This document shows positions 26,875 to 35,484 of a DNA stretch of 51,196 nt, piece by piece. Position numbers and translations under genes: made by a program. The stretch's first letter is position 1. Each line of letters begins with the position of its first letter. Below the pieces are notes generated by a model. That model did no database searches. It worked only from the letters and a program-made list of their open reading frames with translations, and was not told the origin of the DNA. Source of the DNA: Candidatus Omnitrophota bacterium (GTDB taxonomy: Bacteria > Omnitrophota > Omnitrophia > Omnitrophales > Aquincolibacteriaceae); contig JAHFHF010000017.1 in the NCBI GenBank assembly GCA_023247055.1, forward strand, positions 1 to 51,196, given 5' to 3'.

Positions 26875-28032
26875 TCACAGGGCATGAGCTTCGCGAATAG
26901 CTTCCAGCCTAACTTTCCCCTCCTGAATATTGATGGCTGAGCCTAGTTCGGGATAGGCCTGGAGCGCCTTGTCAAGTCCCTGCGCAAGGGCCAGGGTATA
27001 AGGCAAGCAAAGTTTGGTCATGCTTTCCGAAGCATACGGCCCCGCAAGGGATGGAATATTAGGCACACAGAAACGCAGATTGCCCCCCGTGTCCCGGTAA
27101 AATGGCTCTTCATAACTGGTTGGCAGCGCTTCGGGAAAATTGCCGCCTTGATCAATGGAAATATCCATAATAATTTTACGTTTCTCGCAGCAAGCCGCAG
27201 CCATTTGTTTTTGATCCAGTACATGCGGAGCCCGCTTTCCCGTTTGGTGTACAGCGCCAATCCAAACGTCCGCAGCTTTGAGCGCAGCGGCCGGAAGCGT
27301 TTCGGGGGTATAAACCTGAAAACGGTTACCGGCACACTCAAACACTTTGTGCAATTCTTCACACCGCAGAGAATTCTTTTCAACAATAATAACGGTTCCG
27401 TGAATTTGAAGACCGTAATGCGCCGCCGCAGCGCCGGCAATTCCCCCGCCAAAAACAACGATAGCGGCAGGCGAAAATAATAACTGCGGCACGCTTGGAT
27501 AAGCCGCGCCGATTTGTGCAAGATCATTCTTAAGATCATAAAGCGGGCTCAGGCTCCTGCTGACGAGGTCTGCACCCAAAAAGTAAGCGGCATAGAGACT
27601 CGCAAGCGCTCCAGCGATCTCGCTCATCGGCGCGAGCAACGGCCTGCGGCTGTCTTTTTCCAGGGTCTCAAAGGCTAGAGCCGTGACCCGGCGTTTCATC
27701 AGCGCCTGAACCAAATCGCAAGAAGAGGGTGCTGCCAAATGCAAAAACGAAAAAAGGATCAATCCGGGTTTAAAAAAATCATATTCTCCAGGCAGTGGTT
27801 CTTTGATTTTTTGGATCAGTCCCGAACGCGCATAAATCTCAGCCGCAGAACCTACCAGCATCGCGCCGGCCTGGCGGTAGAGTTCATCACTAAATCCCGA
27901 CGATTCCCCAGCGCCTTTTTGAATCAAAACGTCCAGCCCCTTTTGACGCAGCGCCTGTGCGCCGGCGGGCGTAAGGCCGACCCGCTTTTCCAGGGTCTTA
28001 ATTTCCTTGGGAATACCAATCGTAAGGGCCAT
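26875..28032 (-). CDS. ald: Alanine dehydrogenase
   Basis: This enzyme interconverts L-alanine and pyruvate with NAD and ammonia. The 385 residues show the family features: GIPKEIKTLEKRVGLTPAG with the substrate arginine, LIQKIKEPLPGEY with the lysine, LFSFLHLA with the catalytic histidine, the Rossmann VVFGGGIAGAAAAHYG, MDISIDQGGNFPEALPTSY, and FCVPNIPSLAGPYAS. The related transhydrogenase alpha chain is less likely because the typical Ald tail is present. A TATAAT box ends six bases before the ATG and there is no Shine-Dalgarno, suggesting a leaderless message. Confidence 0.9.
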   Translation of the reverse strand: MALTIGIPKEIKTLEKRVGLTPAGAQALRQKGLDVLIQKGAGESSGFSDELYRQAGAMLVGSAAEIYARSGLIQKIKEPLPGEYDFFKPGLILFSFLHLAAPSSCDLVQALMKRRVTALAFETLEKDSRRPLLAPMSEIAGALASLYAAYFLGADLVSRSLSPLYDLKNDLAQIGAAYPSVPQLLFSPAAIVVFGGGIAGAAAAHYGLQIHGTVIIVEKNSLRCEELHKVFECAGNRFQVYTPETLPAAALKAADVWIGAVHQTGKRAPHVLDQKQMAAACCEKRKIIMDISIDQGGNFPEALPTSYEEPFYRDTGGNLRFCVPNIPSLAGPYASESMTKLCLPYTLALAQGLDKALQAYPELGSAINIQEGKVRLEAIREAHAL

Positions 28033-28038
28033 AAAAGT

Positions 28039-28044
28039 ATTATA
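28039..28044 (-). promoter_or_regulatory. -10 box directly before ald start (leaderless candidate)
   Basis: TATAAT on the minus strand is followed by ACTTTT and the ATG of ald. If used, transcription would begin at or next to the start codon. I see no good -35; the expected position falls inside the palindromic element at 28063-28118. Confidence 0.4.
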
Positions 28045-28062
28045 CAGCGCCCAGCGCTCATT

Positions 28063-28118
28063 AGGGACAGGTCCGCCATAAGCCTATTAATGATAATGGG
28101 TTAGGAGGACCTGTCCCT
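28063..28118. repeat. Palindromic element, AGGGACAGGTCC family, between nadE and ald
   Basis: The arms AGGGACAGGTCC and GGACCTGTCCCT pair perfectly around a 32-nt middle that can itself pair partly. It starts one base past the nadE stop codon. The same family occurs twice inside the nadE reading frame (29105-29153 and 29627-29675). Confidence 0.8.
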
Positions 28119-28119
28119 G

Positions 28120-29958
28120 TTAGGATTCGAAGCGGTTGGTGATGGGCATGCGGCGGCCAAACCAGGCTTTGCGGGTGACGCGGATCACTGGCGGCGTCTG
28201 GCGGCGTTTGTATTCATTATGGTCCACTTTGCGCAGAACATCCGCGATGACTTCTTCAGAAGGTGCCAGGCACCCTAAGAGGCGGGAGCCAGGCACCGCT
28301 CTTTTTCTTTTAAACCACTGATTAATCTCCTGGCGGCTTTTGTTTTCTTCAATCGACAGACGTAAAATCTCGTCTAGAATTTCGTAGGGCGGTAACGTGT
28401 CCTGGTCCTTCTGGTTTGGCCGCAGTTCGGCCGAAGGCGCCTTGGTCAGAATCGCCTGCGGAATGACTTGCCGAACCGTGTTGCGCCAGCGGGCCAGACG
28501 GTAGACGTCTGTTTTATAAATATCGCCGAGCACGCATAAGCCGCCGGCCATATCGCCATACAGCGTGCAATACCCCATAGCCAGCTCCGACTTATTGCCG
28601 GTCGAAAGCAGCAGGCGGCCTTCATGGTTTGATAGGAACATCAATTCAATCCCACGAATGCGCGCCTGCAAATTTTCCATGGAAAGAGTGATCGTGCCTG
28701 CAGCAGGAACTGTTTTTTTTTCGTGGCGATAATGCTCCCAATAGCGGCTCAGCAGGAAATCCAATTTATCCTGGATGGCGTGTTTGCGGATTTCGATTCC
28801 GAGATTGGCCGCCAGGGCTTCCGAGTCTTTCCAACTGCCTTCGGAAGAATAACCCGAAGGCATGGTGACGCCGGCCACGGCCTGCGGGCCGAGCGCATCG
28901 ACCGCCACCGCGGCCACCAGCGCCGAATCAATGCCGCCGCTCAGTCCGATCAAGACCCGCTCAAAACGGTTTTTGCGGCAATAGTCGCGAACCCCCAAAA
29001 TAAGCGCGCGATACATTTCTTCCGGTGAACCATTCAGGGGATCAGCCGGCAAAACAGGGGCAGATCCAAGACGCGATTCATCAAATCGCGCTTGGACAGT
29101 CGCTGCGTTAGACGCAGGGGCAGGTCCCGCGAAACCTGACGGACCTGTCCCTGGCGCCCAATCAAAAAAGAATAAGCCCTCTTCAAAGGCGGGCGCGCGA
29201 AAAAGAACCTGGCCCCGTTCATCCATAAAAAAACTGCGTCCGTCAAAAACCAAATCGTCCTGTCCCCCCACCTGGTTAACGTACAGAAAAGGACGGCGCG
29301 TTTGGCGGGTATGACGCTTCAACAGCTTCTCGCGCGTATCAGCCACGCCGCGGTAATAGGGCGAGGCGGAAATATTGACGATGAGCCGCGCGCCCTTTTG
29401 AGCCTGCAGGCGCACCGGCTTAACGGCATAGCCCTCATCCCAAATATCCTCGCAAATCGTAGGCCCGATTTTCAGGCCGCCGCAGGCAAAAAAGCCGTGT
29501 TTGCGGGCCGGCTCAAAGAAAATTTCTTCCAGAAAAACATCGTAGGTGGGCAAAAGGGTTTTATGTTGAACGCCGCGGACACGCCCGTGATGAATCCATG
29601 CCATCGCATTATGGCAGCGCGACGGCGCATTAGACGCAGGGACAGGTCCTGCAGATTTGATTGGACCTGTTCCTGATTGCCGATCAATGAATCCCAACAG
29701 AATGTGGATTTTTCTATTTGCAGTTGCTTTAGCAATGCGCCGCAGGCAACGCAAGCCCTCATCGACAAAAGACTTTTTATTCGCCAGGTCCCAGACGGGA
29801 TAGCCGCACAGGGCCATTTCAGGGAATACAATGACGCGGGCCTTTTGCTTTTCAGCCTCGTCGATCCAACTCAGAATTTTGCGTGTATTGCCCGCATAGT
29901 CCCCCACGATAGGGTTCATTTGGGCGATGGCGATGCGAACGGATGCGGGAAAAGTCAT
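28120..29958 (-). CDS. nadE: Glutamine-dependent NAD+ synthetase
   Basis: An N-terminal nitrilase-type glutaminase (residues about 8-290) feeds ammonia to the C-terminal NAD synthase, which amidates deamido-NAD. The glutaminase triad is visible as E in FPEMALCGYP, K in QHKTLLPTYD and C in GPTICEDIW. The synthase ATP loop is LIGLSGGIDSALVAAV, followed by MPSGYSSEGS, STGNKSELAMGY and YGDMAGG. At 612 residues it is longer than the usual 540-580. Two homologous inserts with GTGP, AGP and PASNA explain part of this, and a third near the C-terminus reads AVPGSRLLGCLAP; each is a translated palindromic DNA element. The start has a TATAAT box five bases upstream and no Shine-Dalgarno. Confidence 0.95.
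   Translation of the reverse strand: MTFPASVRIAIAQMNPIVGDYAGNTRKILSWIDEAEKQKARVIVFPEMALCGYPVWDLANKKSFVDEGLRCLRRIAKATANRKIHILLGFIDRQSGTGPIKSAGPVPASNAPSRCHNAMAWIHHGRVRGVQHKTLLPTYDVFLEEIFFEPARKHGFFACGGLKIGPTICEDIWDEGYAVKPVRLQAQKGARLIVNISASPYYRGVADTREKLLKRHTRQTRRPFLYVNQVGGQDDLVFDGRSFFMDERGQVLFRAPAFEEGLFFFDWAPGTGPSGFAGPAPASNAATVQARFDESRLGSAPVLPADPLNGSPEEMYRALILGVRDYCRKNRFERVLIGLSGGIDSALVAAVAVDALGPQAVAGVTMPSGYSSEGSWKDSEALAANLGIEIRKHAIQDKLDFLLSRYWEHYRHEKKTVPAAGTITLSMENLQARIRGIELMFLSNHEGRLLLSTGNKSELAMGYCTLYGDMAGGLCVLGDIYKTDVYRLARWRNTVRQVIPQAILTKAPSAELRPNQKDQDTLPPYEILDEILRLSIEENKSRQEINQWFKRKRAVPGSRLLGCLAPSEEVIADVLRKVDHNEYKRRQTPPVIRVTRKAWFGRRMPITNRFES
28262..28300. repeat. Palindromic element in nadE, GGTGCCAGGCACC type
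   Basis: The perfect 13-bp palindrome GGTGCCAGGCACC (28262-28274) is followed by a partial copy, GAGCCAGGCACCGCTC (28285-28300). It is translated as part of nadE near the C-terminus. It belongs to a different sequence family from the two other inserts in this gene. Confidence 0.7.
29105..29153. repeat. Palindromic element in nadE, second of the ACAGGTCC family
   Basis: It starts GCGTTAGACGCAGGGGCAGGTCC and ends GGACCTGTCCCTG with a short loop. It lies in the linker between the glutaminase and synthase domains. It is translated in frame and aligns to the element at 29627-29675 over its full length, including the GTTAGACG prefix. Confidence 0.8.
29627..29675. repeat. Palindromic element in nadE, first of the ACAGGTCC family
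   Basis: The prefix GCATTAGACG is followed by CAGGGACAGGTCC, a loop, and GGACCTGTTCCTG. It lies inside the glutaminase domain, between IHILLGFIDRQ and CHNAMAWIHHG, which normally are joined by a short loop. It is translated in the same frame as the second copy. Confidence 0.8.
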
Positions 29959-29963
29959 TGGAG

Positions 29964-29969
29964 ATTATA
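29964..29969 (-). promoter_or_regulatory. -10 box directly before nadE start (leaderless candidate)
   Basis: TATAAT on the minus strand is followed by CTCCA and the nadE ATG, too close for a normal leader with a ribosome site. No clear -35 at 17 nt (TCCAAC). Confidence 0.4.
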
Positions 29970-30001
29970 ACAGGGAAAAGTTGGAGGTTGGAAGTTAGAA
30001 G

Positions 30002-30147
30002 TTAACGCTGTGTATGAGTTTGTGCTGCCCCCCACCTTGATCCTCCCCCGGAGAGCACGGGGGAGGAAATAAAGATGCATTTTTTTCTCCCCCCGTGCTC
30101 TCCGGGGGGAGATTAAGAGGGGGGCGGGAACTCGCACACGGCGTTAA
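30002..30147. repeat. Large imperfect inverted repeat (MITE-like) between giant gene and nadE
   Basis: About 70-nt arms pair around a short AT-rich centre (30068-30086). The inner arms are CCCCCGGAGAGCACGGGGG and its near-complement. The outer arms are AACGCTGTGTATGAGTT and AACTCGCACACGGCGTT. The inner CCACCTTGATCCTCCCCCGG part is the same family as the repeats at 35121-35300 and 35485-35632. It fills most of the 223-bp gap and could also end transcription of the giant gene. Confidence 0.8.
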
Positions 30148-30181
30148 AAGTTAGAAGCAGAGAATCTTCCAACTATTTTGA

Positions 30182-33100
30182 TTATGCCGATGCCGCCAAA
30201 CGCTGATAGGCCGCAAAGCCGGCTTCAAGAGCGCTATAGGATGTTTTAAAAACCGCTGCTGCAAGTTCGCTGAGCGGCCCAATGACGCTTTGTAAGTCAT
30301 CCGGAATTTGATTGCGCAGCGCCTCGGCTGCAATCATGCGGTCCAGGGCCCGGCCCTCATGCGTGCGGTGAAAACTGGCCCCCTTGACGGCCAGGGTTGT
30401 GGTCAAAACGTCTTCTTGACGCGCTAAATAACCTAGAAGCTGGTTTTTAAGCGGAAGACGGAGCATAGAAATTTCAAAGCCGGGCCGCTTCGAATCGACG
30501 AGAAGGACTTGGTTGTCTGCGAGCGGAGTCCCCCAGGCTTCGGCCATTTCAAATAGTTTCGCTCTAAAAAGATCGAGCGCTGTTTTTTCAATACGATCGC
30601 CGTCTACTCCCCACGTCACATTCCGATGGATTGCCAAATAACGCACCCACAGTTTCATGCCGCTGTCAAAGGCAGGCAGTTTTTCCAGGTTTTCCTGAAG
30701 CAGAAGCTGATCATTTTGGCGGTACAAAACGGCACGGGCAGGGTCAAAAAAAGCCTGGAGAAACTCTTCGCCCAACGCGGCTTTCTCAGCCAGCGTGAAT
30801 GCCGGAAGGTTTGCCTCAGTTCCCTCGATTAAAGACATCGCGCTTGCGTTGGCAAGCCGTGAAGATTGATCAACTCCGGCAGACGGGGGAATGACGCCCA
30901 AGGCACTGGCGACCGTAATGCGTTCGGAAGGCACGGGCGGCAAATTTGCGCGGCTGTCTGCCGAAAGCCCGCGGACTTCATCCGTCAGTTCTCTTTCCGC
31001 TTGCTGGGTTGTTGTCACTGCTTCGCTGCGGGCCAGCCGGACTTCCGACTTGGCTCCGGGACTACGCACAACTTCGGTTGCTTGCCGCAAATAGTTGAGT
31101 CTTGTAACGCGCGCAGACGTATCGGGATAATGTTTCAAAAGATCTGCAAATGCGGCATGCTGCCCGGCATTGCGGCTGTCCAGTGCCCGAATCATGGTCT
31201 TGTGCAGTTCCACAACCGCATTTTTAATTTCTTGAACCGTCTCCACAACGCCATTTTCTTCTACGATTTTTCTTTGAACTTCTGCAATCTGAAGTTCAAG
31301 TTCGGCACGGCCCGTCAGGTCTGCAGTCTCCATGCTTTCCATTAACAGCTCTAACTCCTCTTGATGTGCCCTTAAGGCTTCTTTAGAGCGCGCAAGCGAA
31401 CGGCTGACTTTTTCCATGCGGATTTGATAAAAACGGTCCAAAGATTCCACCAATGTGTCCGCACTTGAAAGGGGCTGATCCGCTGCCGGTAAAAGCGAAA
31501 GTTGATCGGCGAGGGCCGCCTGAAAGGCCTTGCGGTTATTGACGATGTTGTCATAAGTTTTGGCTTCCGTATAACGATCATGAGTAACAACGGTTTCATT
31601 GGTCTCGGAATCTGTAAACCGGTCCATTTCGCGGGGCACGTAATAAGCCATCCCCCGCCCTTGAAACGAAGCCACGCGATAAATATCGCTCAACAGTCGC
31701 GAAAGCTGCAATACCCGGACTTCTTTTTTCTTACCCTCCCGGGTTGTCATCTCCACGGTTTTAAATTCCGGATAGGTGGCGATTTTTTCTCCGGGAGCAT
31801 CATCGCCAAAAATGGAAGTTTTGGCGTCGAGCGCAGCCAGCAGTTCTAAAAATTTATCTTCGTCTTTCAAGGCTTCTTTGTCCGGAATGAACCCTAGCTT
31901 GTCCAGATTAAAAAAATCCTCCAGAAATTGATGCGTCACATGCAGCGCATTGGTATTAAAAAGCGGAAAGTTTTTTTTGTCCGCTTTCACAAGATCAAGC
32001 TGCCCCGGAGTCATCAAGTAGCGCTCAACCGACTGATCGATGATAAGACCGTTGCCATAGTCAACCTGCGCAAAAAATCCGCCTTCCTCGCCCCGGTTAT
32101 CCGTCATTTCAATCAGAACGCCCGTAGCGGCGTTCTCTTGAGAGGCCGCCGCCAAATGCCCCACCAGTTCCGCCGAAAGCGTGGACGTGGGGACATTCAT
32201 ATTTGAAAAACTAATTACAAAAGCCTTGTCTTGCGCGCCGGCCTTTTGAACGCGTTTAAGATCCTCGCCCCAAAGCCCGCTCAAAATATAATAGCGGATG
32301 GCATCAAAATGCGAGGCATTGGCAAAACCCTGCTGCCGGTATTCTTCCGGATTGTCCGGACGGTAAAATTTGCCGTCCAGCGTCAGGCGGGGCACGATCG
32401 AAGCCGTAAAATAGTCAAGATCCTGATCGGACGGCAGCAGTTTACGCGCCACAAGCCATTCCACCGCCTCCCGGACTTTGGGAATGGTAAAGTCGCTTTC
32501 GGCCACCGTGAATAGCGGCTGAAAATTACCAACCTGTTGACCGGCATGCAGCACATTGAGAATCTTCAAAGCCAAAAGCGGCACTTTGCCATAGCCGGGC
32601 AGATAAATAAATTCATTCGCATAGATAGCGCCACGCACCGACATGCCCCCGGCAAGCGCAATCATGCGATGCATCCCACGGCCGATCAACGCCTTGCCTT
32701 TTTGTTTATAGCCCTCGCTTTCGGCGTCCGCCACAATGCTAGCTTTGGTTAAAATACCATCTCTCGTACTTTTGCGCGCTTCCAGCCTTGGATCATCCGG
32801 GTTCAAGCTTGAAACCTGCCGCTGCATCGCATCAAGCGATTGTTGCGTGGCGAAAAAGGAACTCCCTGGGATTTCCCCGATCTGAAGCGAGCCGCGCTTG
32901 TAAACCTGCTCATTTAAAACTTTTTCGGAATCGCCGCCGGCTTTGGTAATCTCAGCCAGCTTCCGGCGGTATGCGCCAACGTATAGATCCTCGGATTTTG
33001 TCTCGCGCCGCCGCCATTTTTTCTCCGGCGTAAGAGGATAATCGGCATCATTGATGCGCACTTCCGAACGCAGGGCCAAACGGCCGTTTGCAATGCCGGG

Positions 33101-35077
33101 GAAAAACCGGATGCCGCCCCGGGCACTCTCGATAAATCTGTCCTGGGCAAGCAGGCTCGTATAAGTCGGGTTCGACTGAGTCAGGGCTCTTTCACCCAAG
33201 GCAAAATTTGCGGCATAAACCACGCCGGGCACCGTAAAAGCCATTTCTTGAAGGGCCGAACCGTCTGCCGCCTCAAACTGCAGGGCTCCTTTCAGCAGCG
33301 GATGCGCCTGGATGGCTTGCATAAACACCTGGATCTGCTGTGCGTCCGTCAAAGAAGCTGTTTTTTCAATGACGGGCATGCCGGTATCGCTTAAGGCCTG
33401 CAGCAAGAGCGCGGTCTGCTTGGAGGCGATTTGCATTTTTTCTGTTCCGTAACTCTGCACGTTTTTACGCATCATCACGCGATGATATTGAGACGCGTCT
33501 GAAGCGCTGCGGATCACCGGGCGCATGACGGCATAGCCGGAACGATTTTTATCCAGGGCCTGGATAAATCCTTGGGCGTGGAATCCGCCGGCAATCAGGA
33601 CAAGAACCTGCGCGCCGCGTTTTTGCGCGGCCGTCAGGGCGTTTGAAAAAAGCGCGCGGTCTCGAGTTTCCGCGGTTTCATAAAATCGCAGGGCACTTTG
33701 AACGTTCCATTGCAGCAGGCTGAAACTTTCAGGGTTGTTTTTGATCCCAAGCAGGTGCAGGCGGCGCAGCAAGGAATCCATGTCAACCGCTTCAGGCGTC
33801 GTCTGCAGGACCTGCCAATCTTCGGAAGTCAGTTCCAGGTAAAGAAGTTTCTGCAGTAGTTCAAAATCCCGGCTGAGCGTGATCAGAAATTTTTCTTCGC
33901 CGGTGACGGCCAATTTGGATTCGATCGCTTGTTCCAAAACCGACATTTCCGCAAAAAGCGCTTCGGCATCCATCTCCTCGAGAAGAAGGCTGCGCACAAG
34001 CATTTTCCATAAACTTTCCCGGCTGCGAATCTGCGTGAATAAATCTGGAGATTTTGCAGCAATTTCTTCTAGAAATTGACGGACCTGTTTCTCATTTTTT
34101 CCGGCCTTCTCACCGCGCAGGACTCTTGCCTGCAGGCTTCCAGCCTCTTGAATTCCAAGCACGGAAGCAAAATCGTTCTGCAGCCCGGTCCAATCACGCT
34201 GTGCCGTTTCAATATTGACGGAGCCCGCCTGCGTCTTCAGTTTAAGCAGGCGAATCAAATTGGGAAAGCGCAGTTCCTCGATCTCCCGGCTAAGATCAAT
34301 GCCAACCCAATCCGAAGCGCACTTGGCCAAATAATCTGCATAGGCTGAAAGCGCGGCATGGGTCTTGTCCGAGGCCTGTCCAAAGGAACGCAGGCTGCGG
34401 CCGTATTCTCCATGCTTGCGCCGCGCGCGCTCGCGGTTGAATTTAAGCAAATCCGGTCCGGCATTTTTGGTCCAGGCTTTGGCCAGATCGTCTTTCAAAG
34501 CGTTAAGGCGTTTTTGATTTAATGTGCCGGTTTCAGCCGCCGCTTCATAGGCTGAAAAATTTTCACGGTACAACCCGGCGTCCTCAATCCCTTGAATCAT
34601 TCCGGAATCAAATTTTTTGTCCTCATAAAGGCCGGAAGCAAAAAGTTCTGTTCCCGTCAATTCTCCCTTTGAAGCCAGATCGCGGCGGATCGCCTCATCC
34701 GCGGCGGGATAATCTTTAAAAAAACGCAAATACTCGGGGTGCAGTTCGCCGACGGCGCCTTCGAAAGCAACGGTCAGTTTGTCACTGCCGGTCTGCGCGT
34801 GGATCGCCTGGAGAATTTTACGGATACTTTCTTGGGCCTCCGGATTGGCGTGGGCGTCCTGGATGTAAATGACGAAGGGTTTTTCGGGTGCCGTACCTTT
34901 GACAATGGATTCGACATGGGCGATGCCGGCAGGGAGATTATTGATAAGGGTTTCGCCCGAGAGGCTCGGGGCCTCAGAAGCAGCCGGAAAACCGGAAGGA
35001 ATAACAGCATTTAACGTGAATAAAATGGCTGCGCAGCCGGACAAAAAGCTTTTAAATTTCTTGTTTCGCATGATCAT
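30182..35077 (-). CDS. Secreted TIKI/ChaN-like plus UDP-sugar-pyrophosphorylase-like fusion
   Basis: This is a complete 1,631-residue protein with AGGAG before the start (ATG 35077 or 35071). Residues 1-34 form a signal peptide. Residues about 65-515 look like a TIKI/ChaN/EreA-type domain: YIQDAHANPEAQ (H76), VAFEGAVGELHPEY, and the closing LIAGGFHAQGF near 500. A first RSEVR lies at 670-674. Residues about 790-1150 resemble the eukaryotic-type UDPGP family: a LAGGMSVRG loop with GKVP, SGLWGEDLKRV, FSNMNVP, and the diagnostic FNTNALHV near 1040. A coiled coil (1225-1300), KSEVR (1343-1347) and an unrecognised domain ending LAASA follow. Only two cysteines. Catalysis outside the cytoplasm would lack nucleotide sugars, so the UDPGP part may be a binding or relic domain. 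Confidence 0.85.
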   Translation of the reverse strand: MIMRNKKFKSFLSGCAAILFTLNAVIPSGFPAASEAPSLSGETLINNLPAGIAHVESIVKGTAPEKPFVIYIQDAHANPEAQESIRKILQAIHAQTGSDKLTVAFEGAVGELHPEYLRFFKDYPAADEAIRRDLASKGELTGTELFASGLYEDKKFDSGMIQGIEDAGLYRENFSAYEAAAETGTLNQKRLNALKDDLAKAWTKNAGPDLLKFNRERARRKHGEYGRSLRSFGQASDKTHAALSAYADYLAKCASDWVGIDLSREIEELRFPNLIRLLKLKTQAGSVNIETAQRDWTGLQNDFASVLGIQEAGSLQARVLRGEKAGKNEKQVRQFLEEIAAKSPDLFTQIRSRESLWKMLVRSLLLEEMDAEALFAEMSVLEQAIESKLAVTGEEKFLITLSRDFELLQKLLYLELTSEDWQVLQTTPEAVDMDSLLRRLHLLGIKNNPESFSLLQWNVQSALRFYETAETRDRALFSNALTAAQKRGAQVLVLIAGGFHAQGFIQALDKNRSGYAVMRPVIRSASDASQYHRVMMRKNVQSYGTEKMQIASKQTALLLQALSDTGMPVIEKTASLTDAQQIQVFMQAIQAHPLLKGALQFEAADGSALQEMAFTVPGVVYAANFALGERALTQSNPTYTSLLAQDRFIESARGGIRFFPGIANGRLALRSEVRINDADYPLTPEKKWRRRETKSEDLYVGAYRRKLAEITKAGGDSEKVLNEQVYKRGSLQIGEIPGSSFFATQQSLDAMQRQVSSLNPDDPRLEARKSTRDGILTKASIVADAESEGYKQKGKALIGRGMHRMIALAGGMSVRGAIYANEFIYLPGYGKVPLLALKILNVLHAGQQVGNFQPLFTVAESDFTIPKVREAVEWLVARKLLPSDQDLDYFTASIVPRLTLDGKFYRPDNPEEYRQQGFANASHFDAIRYYILSGLWGEDLKRVQKAGAQDKAFVISFSNMNVPTSTLSAELVGHLAAASQENAATGVLIEMTDNRGEEGGFFAQVDYGNGLIIDQSVERYLMTPGQLDLVKADKKNFPLFNTNALHVTHQFLEDFFNLDKLGFIPDKEALKDEDKFLELLAALDAKTSIFGDDAPGEKIATYPEFKTVEMTTREGKKKEVRVLQLSRLLSDIYRVASFQGRGMAYYVPREMDRFTDSETNETVVTHDRYTEAKTYDNIVNNRKAFQAALADQLSLLPAADQPLSSADTLVESLDRFYQIRMEKVSRSLARSKEALRAHQEELELLMESMETADLTGRAELELQIAEVQRKIVEENGVVETVQEIKNAVVELHKTMIRALDSRNAGQHAAFADLLKHYPDTSARVTRLNYLRQATEVVRSPGAKSEVRLARSEAVTTTQQAERELTDEVRGLSADSRANLPPVPSERITVASALGVIPPSAGVDQSSRLANASAMSLIEGTEANLPAFTLAEKAALGEEFLQAFFDPARAVLYRQNDQLLLQENLEKLPAFDSGMKLWVRYLAIHRNVTWGVDGDRIEKTALDLFRAKLFEMAEAWGTPLADNQVLLVDSKRPGFEISMLRLPLKNQLLGYLARQEDVLTTTLAVKGASFHRTHEGRALDRMIAAEALRNQIPDDLQSVIGPLSELAAAVFKTSYSALEAGFAAYQRLAASA

Positions 35078-35120
35078 GAATCTCCTGTTTTAAAAATCAA
35101 TTCTTTAACAATGGTTCTTT

Positions 35121-35300
35121 TCCCCCACCTTGATCCTCCCCCGAAAAGCACGGGGGAGGAAATAGAGCCGACCTCTTCCCCCCGAAAAGCACGGGGGAGG
35201 AAATAGAGCCGACCTCTTCCCCCCGAAAAGCACGGGGGAGGAAATAGGGCCGACCTCTTCCCGTGAAAAACACCGGGAGGAAACGGAACCCATCTCGTCC
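35121..35300. repeat. 41-bp tandem GC-rich hairpin repeats
   Basis: The core GAAAAGCACGGGGG occurs at 35143, 35184 and 35225, exactly 41 bp apart, with a degraded fourth copy at about 35265. Each unit can fold as CCCCCGAAAAGCACGGGGG and is followed by AGGAAATAGAGCCGACCTCTTCC. The array starts 44 bp upstream of the 1,631-residue gene and lies in its leader. Confidence 0.85.
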
Positions 35301-35422
35301 CCAAAAATGCGTAGGAGAAAATAATCAATGACCATTTTCTCTTTGCTCTTCTCTGTTTTTCTCCCACCGTGTTCTCCGGGGAGGAATCCGCGCGCACAAC
35401 CTGCGTCGAAGCCAACACTTAA

Positions 35423-35451
35423 ACTTTACACGGTCTTTACATAAAGTGCAA
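35423..35451 (-). promoter_or_regulatory. Candidate promoter for the 1,631-residue protein
   Basis: On the minus strand TTGCAC (35451-35446), a 17-nt spacer and TAAAGT (35428-35423) lie between the two repeat clusters. Both boxes match only partly. If used, the leader would contain the whole 41-bp hairpin array. Confidence 0.3.
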
Positions 35452-35484
35452 AAAAGCCTAATAAGATTTCAACCGGCCGAACTT

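Noticed and set aside
35033..35048. Lipoprotein signal (LSGC) in the 1,631-residue protein
   Set aside because: The cysteine comes before the hydrophobic stretch, not after it, so a type I signal peptide with cleavage near PAAS is more likely.
35121..35300. CRISPR array, from the 41-bp tandem units
   Set aside because: The repeats are contiguous with no variable spacers, only three to four copies exist, and no cas gene is near.
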